From: Bacillota bacterium
GTDB lineage: Bacteria > Bacillota > Clostridia > Acetivibrionales > DTU013
DNA: 64,000 nt
NCBI GenBank assembly: GCA_023412915.1
Contig: JAEZRE010000018.1
Span: 174,967 to 238,966, forward strand
Direction of reading: 5' to 3'
The notes under the pieces are model-generated. The model was given only the letters and a program-made list of their open reading frames with translations, did no database searches and was not told where the DNA came from. The translations under genes were made by a program, and so were the position numbers. This document shows positions 42,711 to 51,784 of the stretch, piece by piece; the first letter of the stretch is position 1, and each line of letters begins with the position of its first letter.

Positions 42711-43232
42711 TTGGAGTCTAAAGGAACATCGTTCATTCTTATCATCATAGTTGCAGTTCTTGCGCTGACATTGGCTGCTCTTGCAGGTTATCTGTTCATA
42801 GTACAGGGATCGTCCAACTCGGATAAAAACCCAACGGAGGCAAACACCGCCAACGTCAAGGATGTGCCGAAGGAGGGGGATCTGGTCAAGATTCCGCTCT
42901 ACGAAAACGCGCGCTTTTTCAATCTGAAGAGCGAGGATCCGCAAAAAACATCCATAATACAGGTAATGGTAACTTTAAAATGCTACAATGCGCTGAAGCA
43001 TGACAAGAAAGCGATAGTAACAGAGTTGGTTACTGAACGCGCTGAAGAGATTCAAGAGCTGGTGACAAAATTTTTCCTTACGATGACGATAGACCAGGTG
43101 AAAGACCCGGCGGTCATGGATACGGCGAAGACGGATCTGACAAAACAGATAAATGAAATGCTGAACGAAGGCAATAAGGATCCGGAGGATATAGTTTATA
43201 CTTTGATATTCTCGGAGTGGCTTTTCCAGTAA
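42711..43232 (+). CDS. fliL: Flagellar basal body-associated protein FliL
   Basis: The 173-residue protein has one N-terminal transmembrane helix (FILIIIVAVLALTLAALAGYL) and an extracellular stomatin-like FliL domain ending IVYTLIFSEWLFQ. FliL encircles and stabilises stators. The start is TTG 42711 after AGAGGGGG. Three hairpins follow before fliM. Confidence 0.9.
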   Translation: MESKGTSFILIIIVAVLALTLAALAGYLFIVQGSSNSDKNPTEANTANVKDVPKEGDLVKIPLYENARFFNLKSEDPQKTSIIQVMVTLKCYNALKHDKKAIVTELVTERAEEIQELVTKFFLTMTIDQVKDPAVMDTAKTDLTKQINEMLNEGNKDPEDIVYTLIFSEWLFQ

Positions 43233-43235
43233 TAT

Positions 43236-43321
43236 GATTTGCGTCAGCAAATCGTTGACAGGTTGAAATGCTACCGATTTAAGTTTTAGCCAGGCATTTC
43301 AAATCGCGGGTAAAGCGATTT
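43236..43321. repeat. Three consecutive hairpins between fliL and fliM
   Basis: GATTTGC/GCAAATC (43236-43253, loop GTCA), TTGAAATGC/GCATTTCAA (43263-43302) and AAATCGC/GCGATTT (43301-43321) are all perfect. The last two share bases 43301-43302. None has a terminator T tract. They fill the 114-base gap just before the fliM ribosome site. Confidence 0.6.
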
Positions 43322-43346
43322 CAGGTATACGGGGAGGTGGTTAAAA

Positions 43347-44333
43347 GTGGGAGACATTCTGTCTCAAAATGAAATAGACGATCTCTTGAAAGCGTTGAGT
43401 ACCGGTGAAATAGACGCACAGGAGATACAGACCACCAAGCAGGAAAAAAAGGTCAGAACCCACGATTTTAGAAGAGCGAGCAAATTCGCCAAGGATCAGA
43501 TAAAGACCTTGAATATAATATATGATAACTACGCGAGGCTTGTAACAAACTTCCTGACGGGCTATCTGAGGACTCTGGTTCAGGTCGATGTGGTTACGGT
43601 GGAAGCGCTGCCCTACAGTGATTTCAGCAATTCGGTCTCCAACCCGGTTATCCTCGCGATCATTGATTTTGCACCTTTATCAGGTTCGATAATACTCGAA
43701 ATGGAGCCGCACGTGGCATATTCGCTTGTCGACAGGATATTGGGTGGCAAGGGCTCTTCGATGGAGAGAATAAGGGAATTCACCGAGATAGAGCTTGCGA
43801 TAATCGAAAGGATCATAATTCAGATACTCAACCTTATGCGTGAGCCCTGGGAGAACGTTCTGTCCATCAGACCGAGGCTCGATAAGATCGAAACGAATGC
43901 GCAGTTTGCGCAGATAGTGGCCCAGAACGAAACTGTCGCTCTGATTACGCTCAGCGCCAGGGTCGGGGACGTAGACGGCATGATCAACATATGCATACCC
44001 CACATGGTTGTTGAACCGATAGTTTCGAAGCTGAGCACCAAGTTCTGGTTCTCGAACGTCGAAAAGGAAGCAACGCCAGAAATGAAGGAAAGCATAGAAA
44101 GCAAGGTTGAAAATACAAAAGTGCCCGTAAGGGCTGTATTAGGGAAAACATCCATATCGGTAAACGACTTCATAGAACTGCAGCCGGGCGACGTACTTCC
44201 TCTGGATACGGGAGTAAACGACGATATGGAAATACTTGTAGGAAATCTTCTGAAATTTTATGCGACCCCGGGTGTCAAGAAGAACAAGGTTGCGGTCAAA
44301 ATTTCGAAGGTCCTGAAAAGGGAGGATGAATAA
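43347..44333 (+). CDS. fliM: Flagellar motor switch protein FliM
   Basis: The 328-residue switch protein starts with the CheY-P binding peptide LSQNEIDDLLKALSTGE, has the CheC-like middle domain (VALEMEP-like SIILEMEPHVAYSLVDRILGG) and the C-terminal SpoA domain (LQPGDVLPLDTGVNDDMEILVG). The start is GTG 43347 after GGGAGGTGG. Its stop overlaps the fliY start by one base. Confidence 0.97.
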   Translation: MGDILSQNEIDDLLKALSTGEIDAQEIQTTKQEKKVRTHDFRRASKFAKDQIKTLNIIYDNYARLVTNFLTGYLRTLVQVDVVTVEALPYSDFSNSVSNPVILAIIDFAPLSGSIILEMEPHVAYSLVDRILGGKGSSMERIREFTEIELAIIERIIIQILNLMREPWENVLSIRPRLDKIETNAQFAQIVAQNETVALITLSARVGDVDGMINICIPHMVVEPIVSKLSTKFWFSNVEKEATPEMKESIESKVENTKVPVRAVLGKTSISVNDFIELQPGDVLPLDTGVNDDMEILVGNLLKFYATPGVKKNKVAVKISKVLKREDE

Positions 44334-45502
44334 TGGGAGACATGTTGTCGCAAGCTGAAATAGATGCTTTGCTCAATGGGACATCATTTGATCAGCCGTC
44401 GTCGGGCGGTGATTTGGATTCCCAGGAGATAGATGCGCTTGGCGAAATAGGTAACATAAGCATGGGCACATCCGCTACGACATTGTTTACTCTGCTCGGA
44501 CAGAAGGTCAACATAACCACGCCTACGGTAACCGTAAGCAGCTGGGATGAGATCGCAAGCGAGTATTCCACCTCATATGTAGGGGTCAAGGTAGAGTATA
44601 CCAACGGTCTGATCGGCAGCAATCTGATGATACTGAAGGAGCTCGACGTCAAGATCATAACCGATCTTATGATGGGCGGGGACGGGACCAACACGGACGG
44701 AAACCTGTCCGAACTGCACCTGAGCGCTATCAGCGAGGCAATGAACCAGATGGTCGGTTCTTCCTCGACTTCAATGTCTTCGATGTTCGACAAAAGAATC
44801 GACATATCTCCGCCGAAGTCTTTCATTTTCGATATGAACAACATCAGGCAGAACATCAATATCGATGAGGGCGAAAAGGTCGTAAAGATATCCTTCAAAA
44901 TGATCATAGGCACGCTTATCGACAGCGAAATCATGCAGATACTGCCGCTGCCTTTTGCTAAAAAGATGGTCGAAAATCTGCTCAATATGGATACGGGCTC
45001 AGGCACGTTCGAATTGCCTAATGAAGTCGCGCAGACTCCGCCTCCTGCAAGACCGCAGATGCAGACCGCACCGCATCCGCAGCCTCAGGCTGCACCGCCC
45101 GTATACAGCCAGCCGCAGATTCAGCAACAGCCGCAGAGCTACCAGACGGAATACATGTATGAGCAACCGCCGGAACCGAGGCAGATGAGGGAGCCTGTCA
45201 ACGTACAGCCTGCGCATTTCCAGAATTTCGACGAAAACAGGATAGTACTCGATCGCAAGAACATAAGCCTGATCATGGATGTACCGCTGCAGGTTACAGT
45301 TGAACTCGGCCGGACCGAAAAGCTTATCAAGGATATCCTCGAATTTAGTCCAGGCTCGATCATAGAACTCGACAAACTCGCCGGAGAACCTGTGGACATA
45401 CTCGTAAACGGCAAGCCCATTGCAAAAGGAGAGGTCGTGGTAATAGACGAAAGCTTCGGCGTCAGGATAACCGATATCATCCACCCGAGCAAGCGTTTGT
45501 AA
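44333..45502 (+). CDS. fliY: Flagellar motor switch phosphatase FliY (FliN-type C-terminus)
   Basis: The 389-residue protein repeats a FliM-like N-terminal peptide (MLSQAEIDALLNG), then a CheC-type CheY-P phosphatase domain with EIGNISMGTSATTLF and EAMNQMVGSSSTSMS active-site motifs, a Pro/Gln-rich linker (about residues 227-299) and a FliN/SpoA domain (VPLQVTVELGRTEKLIKDIL). It combines switch structure and removal of phosphate from CheY. The ATG overlaps fliM. Confidence 0.95.
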   Translation: MGDMLSQAEIDALLNGTSFDQPSSGGDLDSQEIDALGEIGNISMGTSATTLFTLLGQKVNITTPTVTVSSWDEIASEYSTSYVGVKVEYTNGLIGSNLMILKELDVKIITDLMMGGDGTNTDGNLSELHLSAISEAMNQMVGSSSTSMSSMFDKRIDISPPKSFIFDMNNIRQNINIDEGEKVVKISFKMIIGTLIDSEIMQILPLPFAKKMVENLLNMDTGSGTFELPNEVAQTPPPARPQMQTAPHPQPQAAPPVYSQPQIQQQPQSYQTEYMYEQPPEPRQMREPVNVQPAHFQNFDENRIVLDRKNISLIMDVPLQVTVELGRTEKLIKDILEFSPGSIIELDKLAGEPVDILVNGKPIAKGEVVVIDESFGVRITDIIHPSKRL

Positions 45503-45669
45503 CGATTGTAAAGTCACATTATAAGGAGCGGTAGGATTTGCTTCCGCAGAATTTATCGAAGAAGTAATATTTGAGTCGGTCCATGGTAAAATGATTCTTG
45601 ATTATACCGCGATGAAATGTTAACATAAGGTTAGACGGCTCAATACTCACATAATAAGGGGAGAGAATT

Positions 45670-46032
45670 ATGGGGAAAAGGATTTTGATTGTAGACGATG
45701 CTGCTTTTATGAGGATGATGATCAAAGACATTCTTTCGAAAAATGGTTATGAAGTAGTCGGAGAAGCCGAACATGGCGGTCGTGCAATTGAAAAGTACAA
45801 GGAACTGCTGCCTGACCTCGTTATTATGGACATAACAATGCCGGAAGTCGATGGAATACAGGCAGTTAAAGAAATAAGAAAAATAAACTCCGATTCCCAG
45901 GTCATTATGTGTTCAGCAATGGGCCAGCAGGCAATGGTTATTGAGTCGATTCAGGCCGGGGCAAGGGATTTTATCGTAAAACCGTTCCAGGCTGAAAGAG
46001 TAATTGAAGCTGTAAAAAAGGTCTTGGGATGA
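45670..46032 (+). CDS. cheY: Chemotaxis response regulator CheY
   Basis: The 120-residue single-domain receiver has the acidic pair Asp9-Asp10, phosphorylation site Asp54 in IMDITMPEVDG, and the conserved lysine in FIVKPFQ. CheY-P binds FliM/FliY to change rotation. AGGGGAGAG precedes the ATG. It lies 167 bases after fliY, within the switch/export gene group. Confidence 0.95.
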   Translation: MGKRILIVDDAAFMRMMIKDILSKNGYEVVGEAEHGGRAIEKYKELLPDLVIMDITMPEVDGIQAVKEIRKINSDSQVIMCSAMGQQAMVIESIQAGARDFIVKPFQAERVIEAVKKVLG

Positions 46033-46100
46033 TTTTCGTACATAAATAGCCGGTACGGGCTTAACCGCCGGGCGGCGTGAAACCGGGGGTTGATACGGGA

Positions 46101-46601
46101 ATGGACATTGGATTGAAGGCGTTGTTGTATTTCCTTGGCTTCTGTTCGGTGCTTTATTTGGCGTACATATCTACGAAATTTATTGCCAACAAGCAGAACA
46201 AGGCAATGAGAAGCAAAAACATCAGCGTGATCGAAACTGTCATGCTAAGCGCCGATAAAAGGCTGCATCTGGTCAAGGCGGGAAACTCTTACGTATTGAT
46301 CGCCACAACGTCCAAAACAGTTGAATTCCTTACGAATGTGGAACTCGACGAAGAACCCGGGCAGGAAAAGGTTCCCGCTGAGAATGGCGTTCCATTCGAC
46401 TTCAAATCGATTTTTGAAAAATATTCAGGACTGTATAGATCAAAGAAGACAAAAAATCCGGCCGGACCAGAATACGAGGCTCCCCAGGACAACGCCGAAG
46501 AACACGATTTCAGATCGAATCTGGGAAAATTGAAGTCGATCGTTGGCAGTAACAAGTACAAGGTCAAAGAAAACGGGGATGACGCTACCAATGAAAAGTA
46601 G
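46101..46601 (+). CDS. fliO: Flagellar biosynthetic protein FliO/FliZ
   Basis: The ~166-residue protein has one N-terminal transmembrane helix (LLYFLGFCSVLYLAYISTKFI) followed by the FliO motif ISVIETVMLSADKRLHLVKAG and a charged cytoplasmic tail. FliO helps assemble the FliP pore. A GTG at 46077 is an alternative start; ATG 46101 has GGGGG 12 bases upstream. It overlaps fliP by 11 bases. Confidence 0.85.
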   Translation: MDIGLKALLYFLGFCSVLYLAYISTKFIANKQNKAMRSKNISVIETVMLSADKRLHLVKAGNSYVLIATTSKTVEFLTNVELDEEPGQEKVPAENGVPFDFKSIFEKYSGLYRSKKTKNPAGPEYEAPQDNAEEHDFRSNLGKLKSIVGSNKYKVKENGDDATNEK

Positions 46602-47364
46602 ATTGAGAGGTTTGCAGATTGCAGTTATTTTTTTAATAATGACTTTTTTTACTACAAATGCCTACGCTGAAACAACGTTTCCTTTCAAATTCGGTTTCAG
46701 TGTGGAACCGGCCTCTTCGCCCCAGGAGGTATCCTCCAGCATACAGATCCTTCTGATCCTGACAGTTCTCTCTCTCGCACCTTCAATAATAATAATGATG
46801 ACGTCCTTCACACGAATCGTGATCGTGCTGTCATTTCTAAGGAATGCCCTTGGTACCCAACAAATGCCGCCGAATCAGGTATTGGTTGGGCTTGCTTTGT
46901 TTTTATCCCTTTTTATCATGACTCCTGTGATAAGCGATATAAATACCCAGTCCTATACGCCGTATAACGAGGGCAAGATAACGCAGCAGCAGGCTTTGGA
47001 CAATTCAGGAAAAGTTATGAAGGATTTCATGATAAAGCAGTTTGGCGACAATGAGAAGGATCTTGCTTTTTTTGCATCGCTTGCGAAAATCAAGACGCCG
47101 GTCAAGAGCTATATGGACCTGCCTCTGACAGTGATAATACCGGCATTCATAATCAACGAGCTGACCATAGCCTTCAAGATAGGCTTTTTGATATATATAC
47201 CGTTTTTGATAATAGACATGGTGGTTTCAAGCACATTGATGTCCATGGGCATGATGATGCTTCCGCCTGTTATGATTTCTCTGCCGTTTAAAATATTGCT
47301 TTTCATATTGGTCGACGGCTGGGGGTTAATATCGAAAACTCTTATTGCGTCGTTCATTACATAG
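46591..47364 (+). CDS. fliP: Flagellar type III export gate protein FliP
   Basis: The 257-residue protein has a cleavable signal peptide (VIFLIMTFFTTNAYA) and four membrane helices; signatures SFTRIVIVLSFLRNALGTQQ and PFLIIDMVVSSTLMSMGM are diagnostic. FliP5 with FliQ and FliR forms the export gate. ATG 46591 is chosen because it gives the normal signal peptide; it overlaps fliO. Confidence 0.96.
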   Translation: MKSRLRGLQIAVIFLIMTFFTTNAYAETTFPFKFGFSVEPASSPQEVSSSIQILLILTVLSLAPSIIIMMTSFTRIVIVLSFLRNALGTQQMPPNQVLVGLALFLSLFIMTPVISDINTQSYTPYNEGKITQQQALDNSGKVMKDFMIKQFGDNEKDLAFFASLAKIKTPVKSYMDLPLTVIIPAFIINELTIAFKIGFLIYIPFLIIDMVVSSTLMSMGMMMLPPVMISLPFKILLFILVDGWGLISKTLIASFIT

Positions 47365-47403
47365 GTAATGCTAGATGCATTTCAAGTATTAGGGGGGCGT
47401 TGA

Positions 47404-47673
47404 ATGGATCAGGATACGGTAGTAAATATTGCACAGGGCGCTTTGATGATGGTGCTTTATGTTTCGGCCCCGCTATTGGGAATAAGCCTTGTAGTGGGCC
47501 TTGCTGTAAGCGTGTTTCAGGCGACTACACAGATACAGGAGCAGACGCTTTCGTTTATACCGAAGATTCTGTCCGTTATAGTCGCCATAGCAGCCTTCGG
47601 CTCATGGATGCTGAAAATGCTTACAGATTATACGAATAACCTGTTTCAGAACATTTTGCAGTACATAAGATAG
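47404..47673 (+). CDS. fliQ: Flagellar type III export gate protein FliQ
   Basis: The 89-residue protein has two membrane helices (ALMMVLYVSAPLLGISLVVG and LSVIVAIAAFGSWML) with the family motif GLAVSVFQATTQIQEQTLSF between them. It stacks on FliP/FliR in the gate. GGGGGG lies eight bases upstream of ATG 47404. Confidence 0.96.
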   Translation: MDQDTVVNIAQGALMMVLYVSAPLLGISLVVGLAVSVFQATTQIQEQTLSFIPKILSVIVAIAAFGSWMLKMLTDYTNNLFQNILQYIR

Positions 47674-47690
47674 GATGGAGGGGTTAGACG

Positions 47691-48476
47691 GTGCAGATAC
47701 CGGCAGAGCTTATTGCAACCGGCTTCGATGTCTTTCTGCTGGTGTTCGTTCGTATGACCGGCCTGTTTGTTGTGGCGCCGATTTTCGGCAGACGCAATAT
47801 GCCTGCTTATTTCAAGATAGGTTTTTCGTTTTTTACGGCATTGATACTTGTTAACACTACGGCGATACAAAGCGTGCAATATGACGACAACCTGCTTTCT
47901 TATGCATTGCTTGTTGCGAAGGAGTTTCTCGTCGGACTGTCGATGGGATTCATCGCGTACATTGCGTATAACGCCATTTATATCGCGGGCGAGATAATCG
48001 ATATGCAGGTTGGCTTTGGCATAGTGAACGTCATGGACCCGATGAGCAATATCCAGGTGCCTGTTACCGCTAATGTTTATTTTATAATAAGCATGCTGAT
48101 CTTTCTATTGATAAACGGTCACCAGATGCTTATAAAAACGTTATTTGACAGCTTTACGTCGCTGCCGCTGGGGATGGCGCAATTCAATGCGGAAATGACG
48201 GAGAACTATGTTTCCCTGTTCAGCTCCGTATTTGCGACAGGCTTCAGGATAGCGGCTCCGATTGTGGCTACCATCCTGATAGCGGATATCGTGCTGGGCA
48301 CGATATCGAAGATGGTCCCTCAGATGAATATATTTGTTGTCGGTATGCCCCTTAAGATCATGGTAGGCGTACTTGTACTGGTTATCACGATACCGATGTT
48401 TGTTACCGTTATGGAATCGGTATTCAAGATTATGAACAGCAGTGTTGTCAATTATGTGAAGGAGCTTCATCCCTGA
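47691..48476 (+). CDS. fliR: Flagellar type III export gate protein FliR
   Basis: The 261-residue protein has about six membrane helices; FVRMTGLFVVAPIFGRRNMP and KEFLVGLSMGFIAYIAYNAI, GEIIDMQVGFGIVNVMDP are family motifs. The start is GTG 47691. Its stop codon overlaps the flhB ATG, reflecting the close FliR-FlhB partnership (fused in some clostridia). Confidence 0.95.
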   Translation: MQIPAELIATGFDVFLLVFVRMTGLFVVAPIFGRRNMPAYFKIGFSFFTALILVNTTAIQSVQYDDNLLSYALLVAKEFLVGLSMGFIAYIAYNAIYIAGEIIDMQVGFGIVNVMDPMSNIQVPVTANVYFIISMLIFLLINGHQMLIKTLFDSFTSLPLGMAQFNAEMTENYVSLFSSVFATGFRIAAPIVATILIADIVLGTISKMVPQMNIFVVGMPLKIMVGVLVLVITIPMFVTVMESVFKIMNSSVVNYVKELHP

Positions 48477-49585
48477 TGATCAACAAGATTAACCTGCAGT
48501 TGTTTGCACAGGGAGCAGGCGGCGAAGACAGAACTGAAAAAGCCACCCCTAAAAAGAGGAGCGAGGCCAGAAAAAAAGGACAGGTTCTACAGAGCAGGGA
48601 GATATCCTCCGCTATTGTTCTGCTTTTTGTATTTATAGCGCTGCGGGTCTTTGGAAAAAGCATTTACACGATTATTGCAGATTACACGAAGAAGGTGCTT
48701 ACGGAATACCCGAAGATAGAGGATCTGTATACGCCTGATATATTGAGCCGTGTATTTGTCGACGGAATAACGGTTTTTGCAAAGGCGGTCGGGCCGGTGC
48801 TGCTCGTGGCCCTGCTTTCCGGACTGATCGTGAGCTATGTGCAGGTGGGCTTCCTGTTCACGACCGAGACGCTGAAGCCTCAGTTCAACAGGATCAATCC
48901 ATTGAACGGCATCAAGAGGATGTTTTCACTGCGCAGTGTAGTGGAGCTCGTCAAGTCGGTGCTGAAGGTAATTGTCATAAGCTACATGGCTTATACATAT
49001 CTCAACAGCAAGGTGCAAACGGTGCTGAGCCTGATGGACATGGATCTGATGCAGATAGCCGCGTTTATAGGGATTACGGTAATGGATCTCTCGATCAGGA
49101 TATGCATACTGCTGGTTATTTTAGGGATATTCGACTTCGCCTACCAGTGGTGGGATTTTGAGAAGAACCTGAAGATGACCAAGCAGGAGGTCAAGGAGGA
49201 GGCCAAGCAAACGGAGGGAAACCCGCAAATCAAGGCAAAGATCCGCCAGAAGCAGCGCCAGATGTCTATGCGGAGAATGATGCAGGAAGTTCCGAAGGCT
49301 GACGTAATAATAACCAACCCTACGCATTTTGCGTGCGCGCTTAAATATGACGCTGAAAAATCGCCTGCTCCGCTGCTGATGGCAAAGGGGCAGGATTATA
49401 TAGCTTTAAGGATAAAGGAAATAGCCAGGGAGAACAAGGTTGAAATAGTTGAAAACAAGCAGCTTGCAAGGACTATTTACGATACTGTGGAAATAGGTCA
49501 GCCAATACCTTCGGAACTGTATCAGGCGGTTGCCGAGGTGCTTGCATTCGTATACAGCCTCAAAGGCAAGACAAAAGCAGGCTGA
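48476..49585 (+). CDS. flhB: Flagellar export switch protein FlhB
   Basis: The 369-residue protein begins INLQLFAQGAGGEDRTEKATPKKRSEARKKG (first 20 shown partly) and has four membrane helices. The cytoplasmic domain self-cleaves at Asn281-Pro282 in TNPTHFACALKYD, enabling the hook-to-filament switch with FliK. Its ATG overlaps the fliR stop by one base. flhA follows after 79 bases. Confidence 0.96.
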   Translation: MINKINLQLFAQGAGGEDRTEKATPKKRSEARKKGQVLQSREISSAIVLLFVFIALRVFGKSIYTIIADYTKKVLTEYPKIEDLYTPDILSRVFVDGITVFAKAVGPVLLVALLSGLIVSYVQVGFLFTTETLKPQFNRINPLNGIKRMFSLRSVVELVKSVLKVIVISYMAYTYLNSKVQTVLSLMDMDLMQIAAFIGITVMDLSIRICILLVILGIFDFAYQWWDFEKNLKMTKQEVKEEAKQTEGNPQIKAKIRQKQRQMSMRRMMQEVPKADVIITNPTHFACALKYDAEKSPAPLLMAKGQDYIALRIKEIARENKVEIVENKQLARTIYDTVEIGQPIPSELYQAVAEVLAFVYSLKGKTKAG

Positions 49586-49664
49586 CGGTAATCTGGATAC
49601 AGGTGGCAGTTGTTCGAATGAAGGTGGTAGTTGTTAAATACAAAAGAGGGGAGGTTGACAGGAC

Positions 49665-51689
49665 TTGAGGATTAAGGACGCAACAGTACCGATCATCATA
49701 GTGGGAGTAGTACTGGCATTCATCATTCCGCTGCCGGGCTTTATGCTCGACGTGCTGCTTGCTATAAACATTATGCTTTCGGTCATCATACTGCTGAACA
49801 CGGTATATATGAAAGAGGCGCTCCAGCTTTCGATTTTCCCGTCGCTCCTGGTCATCACCACGATGTACAGGCTTGCGCTGAACGTCAGCTCTGCGAGGCT
49901 GATCATAGGAAAGGGAGAAGCAGGAAAGGTAATAGCGGGCTTCGGTGCATTCGTCGGAGGAAATGACCTTGTTGTCGGCTTTATCATATTTTTGCTGATT
50001 ACACTCGTCAATTTTATAGTCATTACCAGAGGCTCCGAAAGAGTGGCGGAGGTCGCCGCTAGGTTCACGCTCGACGCAATGCCCGGAAAGCAGATGGCAA
50101 TAGACGCCGATCTCAACTCGGGACTGGTAAACGAGACCGAGGCCAAGGAGCGCAGAAAGAAGATACAGCGTGAGGCGGACTTTTACGGCGCAATGGACGG
50201 CGCCAGCAAATTTGTAAAAAGCGACGCCATTATGGGCATAATCATAACGGTACTCAATATTATCGGCGGACTTATAATGGGCATGGTATCCAGGGGCGAA
50301 TCCATCAATGAAGCACTGTCCACATACACCATCCTCACCATAGGAGACGGCCTCGTCAGCCAGATACCGGCGCTCATGATCTCCACCGCGACGAGCTTTA
50401 TCGTCACAAGAGCCGCCTCCGAGTCCGACATCAGTTCGGACTTCCTCAAACAGATATTCAGCAACCCGAGGGTTCTTTACATAGCGTCCGGGCTCAGCCT
50501 CGTGCTTTCATTCATACTGCCGACCATCCCGTTCCTGATGTTGTCGGCTATACTTGCCTTCCTCGGTTATACCATATCCAAACAGCAGATAGCGGATCAG
50601 AAACAGCAGGAGGTTAGGGTGGAGGAAAACGAGGTCGAGGAAATACGCAAGCCTGAAAACGTGGTTTCGCTTTTGCAGATCGACCCTATAGAGCTTGAAT
50701 TCGGTTACGGCATAATTCCGCTTGCAGACGTCAACCAGGGCGGCGACCTGCTCGACAGGGTGGTAATGATCCGCAGGCAGCTGGCGCTCGAGCTCGGCAT
50801 GATCGTTCCGATAATACGTTTGCGCGACAATATACAGCTAGCTCCTAATGAATACCAGATAAAAATCAAGGGAGTCGAAGTAGCCCGCGGCGAACTGATG
50901 CTTGATAACTATATGGCAATGAACCCCGGACTTGTCGAGGAGGAAATCGACGGTATAAAAACCACCGAGCCTGCGTTCGGGCTGCCTGCGATATGGATAA
51001 CGGAGGGACAGAGGGACAGGGCCGAAATGCTGGGCTATACGGTAGTGGACTCTCCTTCCATCATTGCCACGCACCTTACGGAGATAATAAAGAAATATGC
51101 GCATGAGCTTATGGGAAGGCAGGAAGTGCAGACGCTTATCGACAATATCAAGCAGAATTACCCTGTGATCGTCGACGAGCTCATACCCAAGCTCATGACG
51201 GTGGGAGAGGTCCAGAAGGTGCTTGCGAACCTTCTGAAGGAAGGGATTTCGATCAGGGATATGGTAACGATACTGGAGACTCTCGCCGACTATGCTTCGA
51301 TAACTCACGATACGGACATGCTTACGGAATATGTCAGGCAGGCACTCGGAAGAGCCATATCCAAAAGGTTCTTCACAGACCAGAAATCAAGTGTCATCAC
51401 GCTCGATCCAAAGCTCGAACAGGTCATCATGGACTCGCTGCAAAAGTCCGAGACCGGCTCTTACCTGACGCTTGAGCCCAGTGTTACCAATACGATACTG
51501 GGCAGCCTGTCGAGACAGGTGCAGAAGCTGGTACAGCTGGGTCAGCAGCCGATAGTGCTCGCTTCGCCCGTCGTTCGTCTTTACTTTAAAAAGCTTGCGG
51601 ACCAGGCTATACCCGGTCTGATAGTGCTATCCTACAATGAACTGGATCCAAACCTGGAGATACAGTCCATAGGTGTGGTCAGTGTATAA
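49665..51689 (+). CDS. flhA: Flagellar export gate protein FlhA
   Basis: The 674-residue protein has about eight N-terminal membrane helices, the FHIPEP-region motif RVAEVAARFTLDAMPGKQMA and a large cytoplasmic ring domain (from ~residue 320, LEFGYGIIPLADVNQGGDLL) that docks export chaperones. The start is TTG 49665. It forms a nonameric ring beneath the gate. Confidence 0.96.
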   Translation: MRIKDATVPIIIVGVVLAFIIPLPGFMLDVLLAINIMLSVIILLNTVYMKEALQLSIFPSLLVITTMYRLALNVSSARLIIGKGEAGKVIAGFGAFVGGNDLVVGFIIFLLITLVNFIVITRGSERVAEVAARFTLDAMPGKQMAIDADLNSGLVNETEAKERRKKIQREADFYGAMDGASKFVKSDAIMGIIITVLNIIGGLIMGMVSRGESINEALSTYTILTIGDGLVSQIPALMISTATSFIVTRAASESDISSDFLKQIFSNPRVLYIASGLSLVLSFILPTIPFLMLSAILAFLGYTISKQQIADQKQQEVRVEENEVEEIRKPENVVSLLQIDPIELEFGYGIIPLADVNQGGDLLDRVVMIRRQLALELGMIVPIIRLRDNIQLAPNEYQIKIKGVEVARGELMLDNYMAMNPGLVEEEIDGIKTTEPAFGLPAIWITEGQRDRAEMLGYTVVDSPSIIATHLTEIIKKYAHELMGRQEVQTLIDNIKQNYPVIVDELIPKLMTVGEVQKVLANLLKEGISIRDMVTILETLADYASITHDTDMLTEYVRQALGRAISKRFFTDQKSSVITLDPKLEQVIMDSLQKSETGSYLTLEPSVTNTILGSLSRQVQKLVQLGQQPIVLASPVVRLYFKKLADQAIPGLIVLSYNELDPNLEIQSIGVVSV

Positions 51690-51784
51690 TTTTGGCGTAA
51701 ATTGTATGATATGACCAATTGTGATAAAATAGAACCATAGAAATAGGGCAATAAATCAATATTTTTGACATAGACGAGGGAAAT

